64,000 nucleotides of DNA from Pseudoalteromonas rubra. Its GTDB lineage: Bacteria; Pseudomonadota; Gammaproteobacteria; Enterobacterales; Alteromonadaceae. Numbering within the stretch: position 1 is the first letter of the stretch; the number at the start of each line of letters is the position of its first letter. The notes beneath the pieces are model-generated. The model was not told where the DNA came from. It saw only the letters and a program-made list of their open reading frames with translations, and did no database searches. The position numbers were made by a program, and so were the translations under genes. Of this stretch, positions 26,262-35,632 are shown piece after piece. The stretch is taken from the NCBI RefSeq assembly GCF_000967655.1, contig NZ_JXYA01000031.1, positions 1-64,000 on the forward strand, read 5' to 3'.

Positions 26262-26852
26262 ATGATGAGCACGCCAATCATCTTCGCTAAGCACCGTTTA
26301 GGTACGGTGGCGGCGGAAAATCGCATTTTCTCGCCACAGGATCTGGTTGTACTGGATTTCAGCGGATTTGAAACCACACCTTTTCTAAATCAGGAGCTGG
26401 GGCTGAACCTCAACAAACTGATGGCACCCGGGCTGGGTGTACAGGGTCTGCTGGCAGGCGGCCAGTCTTTTGCTGTGTATTACTTCAGCGAAACAGCTTA
26501 CCGTTTTGTGCTGAGTGAAGACGCTGCACAAGCACTCACTGCGCTGGTAAGCAAACACGACAGCGACTATGACATTGAATTAGTGCGTCGCAGCGACTTA
26601 GCCATTACGCAACTGAGCGGTGAGGCTGCGCTTGAGACAGTGCTGAGCAGCTTTTCACTGACGCCGGGTCTGCAAATTTCCGACCTGCAGGCCTGCTATG
26701 GTAAACAAAGTGGCGAGGTGTTCGTCACCACTTTGGTCCAGCAGGATCAACAGCAGTATCAGCTGATCGCACAACAAGACACACTGAGCCTGTGGCAAGC
26801 CCGACTGGCTGAGCAGGGTTTTGCTCACTCAGACGAACACGCACCAAATTAA
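26262..26852 (+). CDS. GcvT-fold half protein upstream of gcvT
   Basis: 196 residues, AGGA site eight bases before the ATG. Its central part parallels the N-terminal domain of the GcvT encoded next: VVLDFSGFETTPFLNQELG against [18 protein letters not shown], then a QSFAVYYFSETAYRFVLSED block against the GcvT segment with [16 protein letters not shown]. It stops before the second GcvT domain, so it resembles the folate-binding half of GcvT/YgfZ/SoxG proteins. The tetrahydrofolate-binding aspartate of GcvT is not obviously kept. It lies 80 bases ahead of gcvT on the same strand and behind a LysR regulator. Likely a regulatory or folate-sensing paralogue; function inferred only. Confidence 0.7.
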   Translation: MMSTPIIFAKHRLGTVAAENRIFSPQDLVVLDFSGFETTPFLNQELGLNLNKLMAPGLGVQGLLAGGQSFAVYYFSETAYRFVLSEDAAQALTALVSKHDSDYDIELVRRSDLAITQLSGEAALETVLSSFSLTPGLQISDLQACYGKQSGEVFVTTLVQQDQQQYQLIAQQDTLSLWQARLAEQGFAHSDEHAPN

Positions 26853-26932
26853 CCCCACTCACCGGTGTCGCATCGGTGAACACGCATCCGGAAGAAACCG
26901 GATGGGTGATGACAATAAAGTGAAGGAAGAGT

Positions 26933-28015
26933 ATGACTTCTAAAACAGTACTGCATGCCAAGCACCTAGAAGCTGGCGCGAAAATGGTCGATTTCCACGG
27001 TTGGGAAATGCCAATCAACTATGGCTCGCAAATCGAAGAGCACAACGCCGTGCGTCAAGACGCAGGTATGTTTGATGTGTCTCACATGACCATAGTCGAT
27101 GTAAAAGGTGCGGATGCTCAGGCATTCCTGCGCAAGCTGGTTGCCAACGATGTGGCAAAACTGAAAGTAGCAGGTAAAGCACTTTACACAGGCATGCTGA
27201 ACGAGCAGGGCGGTGTGATTGATGATTTGATCATCTACTTCTTCACAGAAACGGAGTACCGTCTGGTTGTAAACTCTGCAACGCGCGAAAAAGACTTAGC
27301 ACACATGAACGCGGTTGCAGCCGACTTTGATGTGGCTATCACAGAGCGTCCTGAATACGCGATGATTGCGGTGCAGGGTCCAAATGCCAAAGCTAAAACA
27401 GCCATTATCCTGAGCGATGCACAAAACGCTGCAGTAGAGGGCATGAAGCCGTTCTTTGGCGTACAAGCCGAAGAGCTGTTCATTGCCACCACGGGCTACA
27501 CAGGGGAAGACGGCTACGAAATCGTGGTACACAACGATGACGCAGCGCAACTGTGGCAAAAATTATTAGACGCGGGCGTGAGTCCGGCTGGCCTAGGTGC
27601 ACGTGATACGCTACGTTTAGAAGCGGGCATGAACCTTTACGGCTCAGATATGGATGAAAGCGTTTCTCCACTGGCTGCTAACATGGCGTGGACCATTGCG
27701 TGGGAGCCGGCAGAGCGTGACTTTATCGGTCGTAAAGTGATTGAGCAGCAACGTGCTGACAAGAGCACTGACAAGCTGGTTGGCCTGGTACTTGAGAGCA
27801 AAGGCGTGCTGCGCGGTGGCTCTAAAGTTATCGTAGAAGGTGGCGAAGGTGTTATCACTTCTGGTACATTCTCGCCAACGTTAGGCTTTAGCGTAGCTTT
27901 GGCCCGTGTACCTCGCTCTACGGGTGACACAGCTCAGGTTGAAATGCGCAAAAAGCTGGTAGACGTTAAAGTGGTTAAACCTTGCTTTGTACGCAATGGT
28001 AAGTCGGTTCTGTAA
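26933..28015 (+). CDS. gcvT: Aminomethyltransferase, glycine cleavage T protein
   Basis: 360 residues, AAGGAAG site before the ATG. GcvT_N domain with [13 protein letters not shown], and the folate-site region [13 protein letters not shown]; GcvT_C with PCFVRNGK at the end. It transfers the aminomethyl group from lipoyl-GcvH to tetrahydrofolate, releasing ammonia and methylene-THF. Followed by gcvH after 62 bases. Two small stem-loops lie between the GcvT-like gene and this start (26868-26908), but they do not form a glycine riboswitch. Confidence 0.96.
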   Translation: MTSKTVLHAKHLEAGAKMVDFHGWEMPINYGSQIEEHNAVRQDAGMFDVSHMTIVDVKGADAQAFLRKLVANDVAKLKVAGKALYTGMLNEQGGVIDDLIIYFFTETEYRLVVNSATREKDLAHMNAVAADFDVAITERPEYAMIAVQGPNAKAKTAIILSDAQNAAVEGMKPFFGVQAEELFIATTGYTGEDGYEIVVHNDDAAQLWQKLLDAGVSPAGLGARDTLRLEAGMNLYGSDMDESVSPLAANMAWTIAWEPAERDFIGRKVIEQQRADKSTDKLVGLVLESKGVLRGGSKVIVEGGEGVITSGTFSPTLGFSVALARVPRSTGDTAQVEMRKKLVDVKVVKPCFVRNGKSVL

Positions 28016-28077
28016 CGCACAGAGCACAATAGAATAACGGGCGATGGCCCACATAAATCGACCAAAGGAACAATAAA

Positions 28078-28467
28078 ATGAGCAACATTCCTAGCGAGTT
28101 AAAGTACGCAACGTCTCACGAGTGGGTTCGCGCTGAAGGCGACGGCACTTACACTGTCGGCATCACTGAGCATGCGCAGGAACTTTTGGGTGACATGGTA
28201 TTCGTTGACCTGCCTGACGTAGGTGACGAAGTTGACGCTGGTGAAGACTGCGCGGTTGCTGAGTCTGTTAAAGCCGCTTCTGACATCTACGCGCCAATCG
28301 GCGGCGAGATTGTGGCTATCAACGAAGAGCTTGAAGACTCTCCGGAATCAGTCAACAACGACCCTTACGGTGACGGCTGGTTGTTCCGTGTTAAAGCGTC
28401 TGATGAAAGCGAACTTGAAAACCTGCTTGACGCAGAAGGCTACGCAGCCAACATCGACGAAGACTAA
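28078..28467 (+). CDS. gcvH: Glycine cleavage H protein
   Basis: 129 residues with the lipoylation site [11 protein letters not shown] (Lys65). The lipoyl arm shuttles the aminomethyl group among GcvP, GcvT and Lpd. AAAGGAAC site before the ATG. It ends with an acidic tail and is followed by a strong terminator, so gcvP has its own or a read-through promoter. Confidence 0.97.
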   Translation: MSNIPSELKYATSHEWVRAEGDGTYTVGITEHAQELLGDMVFVDLPDVGDEVDAGEDCAVAESVKAASDIYAPIGGEIVAINEELEDSPESVNNDPYGDGWLFRVKASDESELENLLDAEGYAANIDED

Positions 28468-28480
28468 TTCGTTGTAGATA

Positions 28481-28511
28481 CTATAAAAGCCCCTGCGTGG
28501 GGCTTTTATAG
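28481..28511 (+). terminator. Rho-independent terminator between gcvH and gcvP
   Basis: CTATAAAAGCCCC-tgcgt-GGGGCTTTTATAG, a near-perfect 13-base stem with T-rich 3' arm, 14 bases past the gcvH stop. It separates gcvP from gcvTH and would let gcvP level be set independently. Confidence 0.88.
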
Positions 28512-28653
28512 TTGCGCCCAGTGTGAGGCGTGGCAACACCGTTAAACTCTGTGACTGTTACCAAGGTATTTTCGTCGCACTGTGCATCAAGGTGCAGGTC
28601 GTCGAGCAACAGTGACACCCCCATTTTTACTTGGATCATAGGAATCTGGACAC

Positions 28654-31551
28654 ATGTCAAACGCCAAATCTCTTGAACAACTAGAGCAAAAGCAAGACTT
28701 TATTCGTCGCCATATCGGCCCGAGCCCGGCTCAGGTGAGTGACATGCTTGCTGCGCTTGGAGTATCGAGTGTTGAAGAGCTGATCGGTCAGACAGTACCT
28801 AGCTCAATCCGTTTAGAGCAAGGCCTGCAAATTGGTGAAAGCCGTACCGAAGTAGAAACGCTGAGCTACCTGAAATCTGTAGCAAGCAAAAACAAGGTCT
28901 TCAAATCTTACATCGGTCAGGGTTACCACCCGACACACGTGCCTAACGTTATCTTGCGTAACGTACTGGAAAACCCAGGCTGGTATACAGCTTACACGCC
29001 GTATCAGCCAGAGATTGCACAAGGCCGTCTTGAGTCTTTGCTTAACTTCCAGACTATGACCATGGACATCACCGGCCTGGACCTGGCCAGTGCGTCACTG
29101 CTTGACGAATCAACCGCAGCAGCCGAAGCTATGGCACTGGCTAAGCGCGTTTCTAAAGCGAAAAAAGCGAACCTGTTCTTCATTGCAGAAGACGTACACA
29201 CACAAACCATCGACGTCGTCACAACCCGTGCCGAGCAGTTTGGTTTTGAAGTGGTAGTAGGCCCGGCAAGCGAAGCGGCAAACCACGAGATCTTCGGTGC
29301 TCTGTTCCAGTATCCAACCACATCAGGTGAAGTGGTCGACATCACAGACATCATCGCACAAGTACAAAGCAAAAAAGCGATTGCCTGTGTGGCTGCTGAC
29401 ATCATGAGCTTAATGCTGCTGAAAGCACCAGGTAAACTGGGCGCAGATGTGGTACTGGGCTCTGCACAGCGTTTTGGTGTTCCTATGGGTTACGGTGGTC
29501 CACACGCTGCGTTCTTCGCAACACGCGATGCCTACAAGCGTTCACTGCCAGGGCGTATCATTGGTGTATCAAAAGACCGTTTAGGTAACGACGCACTGCG
29601 TATGGCAATGCAAACACGCGAGCAGCACATCCGCCGCGAAAAAGCCAACTCAAACATTTGTACAGCGCAGGTACTGCTGGCCAACATGGCTGCATTCTAT
29701 GCGGTGTACCACGGTCCACAGGGCCTGAAAACCATTGCCGAGCGCATTAACCGTTTCGCCAGCATTCTGGCAACCGGCCTGAAAGCCAAAGGCGTGGCAC
29801 TGAAGCACGACACCTGGTTTGACACCATCACAGTGGTTGCTGACGACGCAGACAAAGACGCAGTAGTCGCGCGCGCCGTTGCAAACGAAGTCAACTTTGC
29901 CATCAACCACGCTGGCGAGTACTCGATTGCGCTGAACGAAACGACGACTCGCGGTGACATCGCTGAACTGTTCGACATCATCCTGGGCGAAGGCCACGGC
30001 TTAGATGTAGCAGCACTGGACAGCGAAGTTGCAGCAAATGGCATCTCAGGTATTCCGGCGAGTCTGGTACGTGATGACGAAGTACTGACGCACGACAACT
30101 TCAACAGCTACCACAGCGAAACCGAGATGCTGCGTTACATCAAGCGTCTTGAGAACAAAGATTTGGCGCTGAACCACTCTATGATCTCACTGGGTTCTTG
30201 TACCATGAAGCTGAACGCGACCGCTGAGATGATCCCGGTCACCTGGCCTGAGTTCGCTGAACTGCACCCGTTCTGCCCGTTAGAGCAGGCACAGGGTTAT
30301 CAGGTGATGATGACTGAGCTGCACGACTGGCTGGTTAACATCACAGGTTACGACGCAGTATCACTGCAACCTAACTCAGGTGCACAGGGTGAATACGCGG
30401 GTCTTATCGCGATTCGTAAATACCACGAGTCACGCGGCGAAGGTCACCGTAACGTGTGTCTGATCCCAAGCTCTGCGCACGGTACTAACCCGGCGTCGGC
30501 GCAAATGGCCAGCATGAAAGTAGTTGTGGTTGGCTGTGACAGCGACGGTAACATCGACCTGGACGACCTGCGCGCGAAGGCAGAAGACGTATCTGAGAAC
30601 CTGTCTTGTATCATGGTTACCTACCCGTCTACCCACGGTGTATACGAAGAAGCCATCCGTGAAGTGTGTGACATCGTTCACCAGCACGGCGGCCAGGTTT
30701 ACATGGACGGCGCGAACATGAACGCACAGGTTGGCGTAACCAGCCCGGGCTCAATCGGTTCTGACGTATCGCACCTGAACCTGCACAAAACATTCTGTAT
30801 CCCGCACGGCGGTGGTGGCCCGGGTGTTGGTCCTATCGGTGTTAAATCACACCTTGCGCCATTCATGCCTAACCACAGCGTGATCAAAGTAGCAGGCACC
30901 AACGAAGGTAACGGCGCAGTTTCTGCGGCACCTTACGGCTCAGCAGCCATCCTGCCAATCTCATGGGCGTACATTGCCATGATGGGCAGCGAAGGCCTGA
31001 AGCAGGCCACTGAAATGGCCATCGTAAACGCCAACTACCTGACAGAGCAACTGAGCAAGCACTACCCGGTACTTTACCGTGGCCGCAACGACCGCGTTGC
31101 CCACGAGTGTATTATCGACCTGCGCCCACTGAAAGAAGCCTCTGGCATCACAGAAATGGACGTTGCTAAGCGCCTGATGGACTACGGTTTCCACGCGCCG
31201 ACTATGTCATTCCCGGTTGCTGGCACACTGATGATCGAGCCAACGGAATCTGAGTCTAAGGTAGAAATCGACCGCTTCATCGAAGCCATGATCTCTATCC
31301 GCGCTGAAATCGCCAAAGTAGAAAACGGCGAATGGTCAGTAGAGAACAACCCGCTGGTGTTCGCACCACACACCCAGGCAGACGTACTGGGCAACGAGTG
31401 GGACCGCGCCTACGACCGCTTCTACGCAGCCTTCCCGGTTGCATCAGTAGCGAAAGACAAGTTCTGGCCAACGGTAACCCGTATCGACGACGTATACGGC
31501 GACCGTAATCTTATTTGTTCTTGCCCAGCTGTAGAGACTTATGCTGAGTAA
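28654..31551 (+). CDS. gcvP: Glycine dehydrogenase (decarboxylating), glycine cleavage P protein
   Basis: 965 residues, full length for the single-chain GcvP of Proteobacteria. N-terminal half with [25 protein letters not shown] and the Gly-rich [11 protein letters not shown] loop; the C-terminal half carries the PLP lysine in [17 protein letters not shown] near 711. It decarboxylates glycine and loads the aminomethyl group on GcvH. Strong codon bias (mostly GC-ending, as in gcvTH), suggesting high expression. AGGA site 11 bases before the ATG. Terminator after the stop. Confidence 0.97.
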   Translation: MSNAKSLEQLEQKQDFIRRHIGPSPAQVSDMLAALGVSSVEELIGQTVPSSIRLEQGLQIGESRTEVETLSYLKSVASKNKVFKSYIGQGYHPTHVPNVILRNVLENPGWYTAYTPYQPEIAQGRLESLLNFQTMTMDITGLDLASASLLDESTAAAEAMALAKRVSKAKKANLFFIAEDVHTQTIDVVTTRAEQFGFEVVVGPASEAANHEIFGALFQYPTTSGEVVDITDIIAQVQSKKAIACVAADIMSLMLLKAPGKLGADVVLGSAQRFGVPMGYGGPHAAFFATRDAYKRSLPGRIIGVSKDRLGNDALRMAMQTREQHIRREKANSNICTAQVLLANMAAFYAVYHGPQGLKTIAERINRFASILATGLKAKGVALKHDTWFDTITVVADDADKDAVVARAVANEVNFAINHAGEYSIALNETTTRGDIAELFDIILGEGHGLDVAALDSEVAANGISGIPASLVRDDEVLTHDNFNSYHSETEMLRYIKRLENKDLALNHSMISLGSCTMKLNATAEMIPVTWPEFAELHPFCPLEQAQGYQVMMTELHDWLVNITGYDAVSLQPNSGAQGEYAGLIAIRKYHESRGEGHRNVCLIPSSAHGTNPASAQMASMKVVVVGCDSDGNIDLDDLRAKAEDVSENLSCIMVTYPSTHGVYEEAIREVCDIVHQHGGQVYMDGANMNAQVGVTSPGSIGSDVSHLNLHKTFCIPHGGGGPGVGPIGVKSHLAPFMPNHSVIKVAGTNEGNGAVSAAPYGSAAILPISWAYIAMMGSEGLKQATEMAIVNANYLTEQLSKHYPVLYRGRNDRVAHECIIDLRPLKEASGITEMDVAKRLMDYGFHAPTMSFPVAGTLMIEPTESESKVEIDRFIEAMISIRAEIAKVENGEWSVENNPLVFAPHTQADVLGNEWDRAYDRFYAAFPVASVAKDKFWPTVTRIDDVYGDRNLICSCPAVETYAE

Positions 31552-31595
31552 GATTGGTTTGTAAGCCTTGTAATTACAGGGCTGGCAAATGATGA

Positions 31596-31628
31596 AAACC
31601 GCTCGTTTTAGGACGAGCGGTTTTTTTG
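31596..31628 (+). terminator. Rho-independent terminator after gcvP
   Basis: AAACCGCTCGT pairs with ACGAGCGGTTT, followed by a T-run, 44 bases after the stop. It marks the right edge of the core block. The stretch 31629-32020 that follows shows no gene. Confidence 0.92.
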
Positions 31629-32020
31629 TGTCTGTGATCGGGCGATAAGTCAGAGAGCAGGCAGAGCTGCGTGTTGTGGCTCATTCAATGCCCTGATGGG
31701 GTAAATGAAATGCTGTTGCAAATTAATAAATAAACTGATCTGTGCTTTGAGCAGGGCAATAGGAGAACACTTACATCTATGTTCTGTGTCTGCTTCAAGT
31801 CTATTGATTGAGCTTGCCTAATCTTTTCAATTAGTTAGTTTGCTCTTCAATCCTTGTAGCTGAACCGTTTTTGACCTCTTTACATAATACGGTTGCAATG
31901 TAACTTCGCATTGTTAGTATGAAATCTACCCAGTAAGAAGTAACTTACATAGCCCGATGCGATCGCTCGTGCATATTGCGGAGGGTATATTAGTTCTGAC
32001 AATCGCAAATTAGTTTAGAA

Positions 32021-32152
32021 ATGAAAGATATGAAACAACTGACGGAGCGGCAGCAACGAGCTGTTAGTGGACATGGCGGTGGCACAGGTTCTCCTATTCC
32101 TGATCGCCCCAGTTATCAGCAACCGTTAAAACCAGAGGAAAACGGTGGTTAA
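32021..32152 (+). CDS. 43-residue Gly-rich peptide (SPIPDRP motif), distant relative of the 1.2-1.9 kb peptides
   Basis: A plus-strand gene too short for most gene finders. From the second ATG at 32030 the product reads MKQLTERQQRAVSGHGGG, then TGSPIPDRPSY and a polar tail. L-T-x-x-Q-x-x-x-VSG is a typical double-glycine leader ending (known trait of bacteriocin and RiPP precursors), and the G-G-x-G-SP-IP block matches the peptides at 1224-1865, 30 kb away. No exporter or modifying enzyme is adjacent; it stands alone between gcvP and the integron. The ribosome site is weak. Probably a secreted or modified peptide precursor; not proven to be expressed. Confidence 0.55.
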   Translation: MKDMKQLTERQQRAVSGHGGGTGSPIPDRPSYQQPLKPEENGG

Positions 32153-32305
32153 GCGTTAACAATTAACCTTGTAGTTGAATGCCAACCAGGTTTATTGACT
32201 GGGATTCATGCATAATCGGCAGATGGGGTTGGCGAGTTTCACCCTTAGGTTTGTTCATCGGGTGTTTTCGAGTTAGCTCTATATCGCCATAGCCTGTAGC
32301 TGTCG

Positions 32306-32390
32306 TGTGTCGCAAATTGATAAAGCGAATAAATGCAGCAATCCATTTTAAGTACGCTTTAATAGTGCGTTTGGCCTCATGTTGTAGGTC
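32306..32390 (-). pseudogene. Fragment of a second integron integrase gene
   Basis: On the minus strand this encodes AKRTIKAYLKWIAAFIRF and INLRH, matching residues about 19-41 of the integrase at 32457-33433 (AKRTIEAYLKWIAAFIRF, NNMRH) with a handful of base differences spread over 85 bases. It is not a recent copy. It lies just beyond the 3' end of intI, so it may be left over from an earlier integrase gene or from an unequal rearrangement. Confidence 0.75.
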
Positions 32391-32415
32391 GGGCTAATCC
32401 CCGACTTAGACTTTT

Positions 32416-32447
32416 GAAAACCGCCTTAAGAGATTGAGGCGGTTTTC
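32416..32447. terminator. Terminator-like hairpin beyond intI
   Basis: GAAAACCGCCT pairs with AGGCGGTTTTC-type sequence (11-base stem, T-rich on both strands). It lies 10 bases past the stop of the minus-strand integrase gene and would end its transcript. Confidence 0.8.
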
Positions 32448-32456
32448 TATTGTCTG

Positions 32457-33433
32457 TTATTTAATTCGTTGCGGGAGGTGAGAAATTGGACTTACCACTC
32501 CTTGGCCTCCTTGCTGGATAATATGCGTGTAAATTTGTGTTGTCCGGACGTCACTATGACCAAGTTGAGTTTGTATTGTTCTTATATCAGCGCCATTTTG
32601 CAGCAGATGTGTCGCAAAAGAGTGCCGTAATGTATGTGGTGTTACCTGCTTAGTGATCCCAGCTAAATACGCTGCTTTTTTTACTGCTCTTTGAACCTGC
32701 TTCTCATCAATGTGGTGCCGTCTGAGTTGTTTTGTTTCTGGGTCTGTACTTAGCTTGTGAGAAGGAAATAAATACTGCCACATCAACTGCTTCTCGTGAC
32801 CATTGTATTTGTGTCTTAGTCTGTGGGGTAACCATACGCCACAGTACTGAGGGTTTTCAGGTCAAGTTGCAGATAATTTTCTACCTGGAGGATTTGGCTT
32901 CTTAGTAGGGGAATTAACTCTTTAGCCAGCGTCACAACTCTGTTTTTACCGCCTTTACCGTCCCATATTCGAAGACAGAGATAATCAAAATCGATATCTT
33001 TAACCCGAAGCCTCATTGTCTCCATCAACCTTAGGCCACTGCCATAAAGCAGGGCGCATGACAGGTAATGGCGAGCGCTACACATAGTAAGTAATGAACT
33101 AACTTCTTCTTTTGTTAATACAACCGGTAACTTGCGAGGACGTTGGCTTTTGGTAAAGTTTAGTCGCAAGGACAATGGCTTTTTAAGTATCTCTTTATAC
33201 AAAAAACATAAGGCGTTTAATGCCTGAGCTTGTGTGCCTTGAGCAACATTTTGTTCATTTACCAGGTGGTTAAGAAATAGTTCAACTTCTTTATCCCCCA
33301 TAGTTGTAGGGTGTCGCATATTGTTAAAGCGAATAAATGCAGCAATCCATTTTAGGTACGCTTCAATGGTGCGTTTGGCATAACGTCGTAGGTACATCTG
33401 CTCTTGCAGCATGAGTAGAAAAGGTGATTTCAT
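32457..33433 (-). pseudogene. intI: Integron integrase IntI, frameshifted
   Basis: Tyrosine recombinase of the integron class. The N-terminal part (ATG at 33433) carries the SAM-like domain and box I (YGSGLRLMETMRLRVKDIDF with the catalytic Arg); it runs to a premature stop near 32816. The C-terminal part is in the next frame and has the integrase landmarks [23 protein letters not shown] and [14 protein letters not shown] with the remaining catalytic His, Arg and Tyr. One base is missing near 32838-32850, just before the GVWLP of the second frame. All catalytic residues survive, so a single base would restore the enzyme. It is divergent from the cassette array, as in sedentary chromosomal integrons, and the promoter has a LexA-type box. 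Confidence 0.92.
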
Positions 33434-33458
33434 AAACGTTCCATTTGGTAAGGTTGGT

Positions 33459-33476
33459 ACTGGATGTATAGACAGT
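33459..33476. promoter_or_regulatory. LexA (SOS) box in the intI promoter
   Basis: Minus strand ACTGT-N8-CCAGT, one mismatch from the CTGT-N8-ACAG core, 26 to 43 bases before the intI ATG. Integron integrases are known to be SOS-induced through LexA at this place. It implies cassette shuffling was under stress control before the gene broke. Confidence 0.72.
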
Positions 33477-33653
33477 GTTTTGGTTGTTGTCCAATAACAT
33501 TATTACGTACCGTTTTGTCCAATTTTTACACAAATGTGTTTTTGCAGGTTGCAACCGATTGTTTACTTTGAGTTTGTTCCGTGGGACTATGAGGACATGT
33601 AATACAGCCCGTTTTGTCGGTTTATGTTCCGACATTTTGAGGTAGAATAAATT

Positions 33654-33660
33654 GTTAGTA
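33654..33660. other. attI-side junction of the first cassette
   Basis: GTTAGTA marks where the first cassette enters. The ten bases GTTAGTACTC here are the exact reverse complement of GAGTACTAAC at the end of that cassette (34080-34089), the pairing expected of the two halves of one attC. The rest of the 33477-33653 stretch should hold attI, but I cannot define its other recombinase sites. Confidence 0.6.
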
Positions 33661-33673
33661 CTCAAAGGCAATT

Positions 33674-34081
33674 ATGATCGATAAATTTAAATACATTAGC
33701 TCAATCATATATGTGTATTTATTTATATTCTTAGTTGTTGTACCGATATTGAATTTTAATGACGGAAATGGGCTTTTATATAGCTTAAAATTCTTCGTTA
33801 AAACACTAGTTTTTGGTGTGCCAGTAGCAATATTAGCGTTTACTTTAGGTTTTTATATTTTCAGGCGCTCTATCGAAATGAGTGAAATAAATTATTTCCT
33901 AAGAGTTATGGTTTCGTTTTTATTCTCAATAGTTGCATGCAGTTTTGTTGCTGCAATATGTTTGGGCATTGTGTTCGGTTTTGGTTTTCAAGATTTAGAT
34001 TTTACAATGGTAATTATGTTTATACCAACCGCTATTGTCGGTAGTATATCGGCTCTGCTTTACTGGTATCGTACAAAATGA
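33674..34081 (+). CDS. Integron cassette 1: membrane protein of unknown function
   Basis: 135 residues with four hydrophobic helices: IIYVYLFIFLVVVPILNF, FVKTLVFGVPVAILAFTLGF, VMVSFLFSIVACSFVAAICL and MVIMFIPTAIVGSISALLY. No family recognised. It follows the cassette junction at 33654 by 20 bases and ends inside the attC that closes the cassette, the usual compact cassette layout. AT-rich compared with core genes. Confidence 0.72.
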   Translation: MIDKFKYISSIIYVYLFIFLVVVPILNFNDGNGLLYSLKFFVKTLVFGVPVAILAFTLGFYIFRRSIEMSEINYFLRVMVSFLFSIVACSFVAAICLGIVFGFGFQDLDFTMVIMFIPTAIVGSISALLYWYRTK

Positions 34082-34082
34082 G

Positions 34083-34185
34083 TACTAACAAACGCTTTAA
34101 CCAAAGGACGCAAAACAGCAGGCTTGCGCTCCTTCGTCGCTAATTTTAGCCTGCTATTTTGCGCCGGTTAAGCGAGGCGTTAGCT
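34083..34185 (+). other. attC site 1
   Basis: Starts with TACTAACAAACG and ends with GGCGTTAGCT. Between them ACAGCAGGCTTGCGCTCC and TTAGCCTGCTATTTTGCGCC form the imperfect long hairpin of an attC. The core GTT is at 34179-34181. Confidence 0.85.
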
Positions 34186-34198
34186 GGCAGGAGGGCAT

Positions 34199-34591
34199 AT
34201 GGAAATTAATACCGACTTTGAGAAGATGAGCTTTCATGATGCATCTATCAATGATGTTTCCAGAAGTGACTCCAAGATCACCATCGTTCTCAGTGGTATT
34301 TTCATCAGCAAAGAGCATCCAGGTTCCAATGGAAAGGATCTAATTGTTCAAAATGGGGTGATGACTCTATATAACGCGTCGAATGAAAAAAGCCTCACTT
34401 GGTTGAATGATGTGGCATCCGTCAGTCACAAAACTCCAGAGTACCCGATTGACGAAATCATGAATGCGAAGTTTGATGGGAGTACATTCCACTTTGATGG
34501 CTTTAAGGAAACGATGCCTTGGCATGAGTGGTTTATTCAGGCGACAAGTTTCAACTTGGTAGCTTTCGATGTTGTGGAAACAACCAGCTAA
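34199..34591 (+). CDS. Integron cassette 2: unknown protein
   Basis: 130 residues, no signal peptide or membrane helix, starting 20 bases after the GTT of attC 1 with AGGAGGG before the ATG. The sequence has a FHDASINDVS start and a C-terminal HEWFIQATSFNLVAFDV stretch, a pattern seen in small immunity-like cassette proteins, but I do not recognise a family. Its stop lies in the closing attC, where CCAGCTAAC pairs with the GTTAGCTGG that opens the cassette. Confidence 0.68.
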   Translation: MEINTDFEKMSFHDASINDVSRSDSKITIVLSGIFISKEHPGSNGKDLIVQNGVMTLYNASNEKSLTWLNDVASVSHKTPEYPIDEIMNAKFDGSTFHFDGFKETMPWHEWFIQATSFNLVAFDVVETTS

Positions 34592-34711
34592 CAAATTGTT
34601 CAAGAGTGATTCGGCACGCGTGGCATTTTTACTATGCGTTGATTTTAGTGGTTAAGGTATTATGCGGAGGCTTCGGTATTGCGTGCCTCACACCTTAACA
34701 AGGCGTTAGGT
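34586..34711 (+). other. attC site 2
   Basis: 126 bases from AGCTAACAAATTG to GGCGTTAGGT, the long VCR-like form. It has the internal arms TTGTTCAAGAGTG and CACCTTAACAAGG. Confidence 0.8.
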
Positions 34712-34717
34712 GAATCT

Positions 34718-35068
34718 TTGATTTCGTGGAATATTGCTAATACTAAGGAAGGTCAAGATAGTTGGTACTTTCCATCTGTTGAAATTCAAGAATACTTGCT
34801 ACCAATCATTAATGTTGGAGGGCAAAACTTCGATGAATCTGGGAAAACGAAGTACGCTATTGAAGATTGTCAGCGTTTAAGAAATACGATTGATTTTGCT
34901 AAAGAAACTCTGTCTCTTATGTCAAAATCAGTTGTGAGATACGAAACTATTGAGGAAGGTTTGGCTTCATTGGATAAGAATGAAATCATATCAACTCTAG
35001 ATAAATTAGCTAATGCAGCGGAATTAGCAATTAAACAAGAAACTAGCTTGTTGTTCTATGGTGACTAA
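34718..35068 (+). CDS. Integron cassette 3: unknown soluble protein
   Basis: About 116 residues if read from the TTG at 34718, which has AGGTG just before it; an upstream in-frame TTG at 34679 lies inside the attC and is less likely. The product starts LISWNIANTKEGQDSW and is mostly helical, acidic, with no Cys and no motif I know (FAKETLSLMSKSVVRYETIEE). No membrane segment. The cassette is closed by TTCACCTAAC, complementary to the opening GTTAGGTGAA. Confidence 0.62.
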   Translation: MISWNIANTKEGQDSWYFPSVEIQEYLLPIINVGGQNFDESGKTKYAIEDCQRLRNTIDFAKETLSLMSKSVVRYETIEEGLASLDKNEIISTLDKLANAAELAIKQETSLLFYGD

Positions 35069-35071
35069 TTC

Positions 35072-35173
35072 ACCTAACAAATTATTTAAACAATGGACGC
35101 AAAACAGCAGGCTTGCGCTCATCCTTCGCTTAGTTTAGCCTGCTATTTTTCGCCGTTTATTAAGGCGTTATAC
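35072..35173 (+). other. attC site 3
   Basis: ACCTAACAAATTATTT to GGCGTTATAC, with inner arms ACAGCAGGCTTGCGC and TAGCCTGCTATTTTTCGCC. Nearly the same inner sequence as attC 1. Confidence 0.85.
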
Positions 35174-35191
35174 AACTAAGGAGAGTTTTGA

Positions 35192-35524
35192 GTGGGCTGG
35201 ATAGTGTTAGTCATAGCTGGCTTGTTTGAGATCGTATGGGCAGTTGGCCTTAAACATACCGAAGGATTTACTAAATTGTGGCCTTCTGTAATAACAATAA
35301 CAGCCATGTGGATCAGTTTTGGTTGTCTTTCCTATGCTTTAAAAACTATTCCAATGGGCAATGCCTATGCAGTTTGGACTGGTATTGGCGCTGTAGGTGT
35401 GGCAATTGTTGGAATAGTTTGGTTTAACGAAGTAGCGGATATTAAGCGTATTGCATGTATAGGGTTAATTGTCATCGGTATAGTTGGTTTGAAGTTATTA
35501 AGTTCCGATTCAGTCGTTGTATAA
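35192..35524 (+). CDS. Integron cassette 4: SMR-family exporter, Gdx/SugE type
   Basis: 110 residues, four transmembrane helices, GTG start with GGAGAG before it. The family signature [18 protein letters not shown] is present with the central Glu13 that binds cation and proton; [16 protein letters not shown] and [16 protein letters not shown] follow the SugE pattern rather than EmrE. Known: Gdx proteins export guanidinium ions; some cassette-borne members export quaternary ammonium compounds (as qac cassettes do). Which applies here is not decided by sequence. It is the only cassette with a confident function. Confidence 0.92.
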   Translation: MGWIVLVIAGLFEIVWAVGLKHTEGFTKLWPSVITITAMWISFGCLSYALKTIPMGNAYAVWTGIGAVGVAIVGIVWFNEVADIKRIACIGLIVIGIVGLKLLSSDSVVV

Positions 35525-35620
35525 CAAGTAAATCAAGAACGGACGTTTAAAGTTTGGCTGGCGCTCGTTCCTCGCTGATTATGGCCAAACGTTTATACGC
35601 CGCTTATTTAGGCGTTATAT
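35519..35620 (+). other. attC site 4
   Basis: GTATAACAAG to GGCGTTATAT, inner arms AAAGTTTGGCTGGCGC and ATTATGGCCAAACGTTTATACGCC. The stop codon of the SMR gene lies in the first bases. Confidence 0.85.
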
Positions 35621-35632
35621 GACTGAGTTAAA

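Noticed and set aside
26853..26932. Possible glycine riboswitch upstream of gcvT
   Set aside because: Only two small stem-loops are seen (CACCG...CGGTG and CATCCGG-aagaaa-CCGGATG). The tandem aptamer core of a glycine riboswitch is not visible and the space is only 80 bases.
32150..32170. attC-like GCGTTAACAATTAAC after the 32 kb peptide gene
   Set aside because: Only the short core resembles attC; no matching second arm was found nearby, so I do not call it a site.
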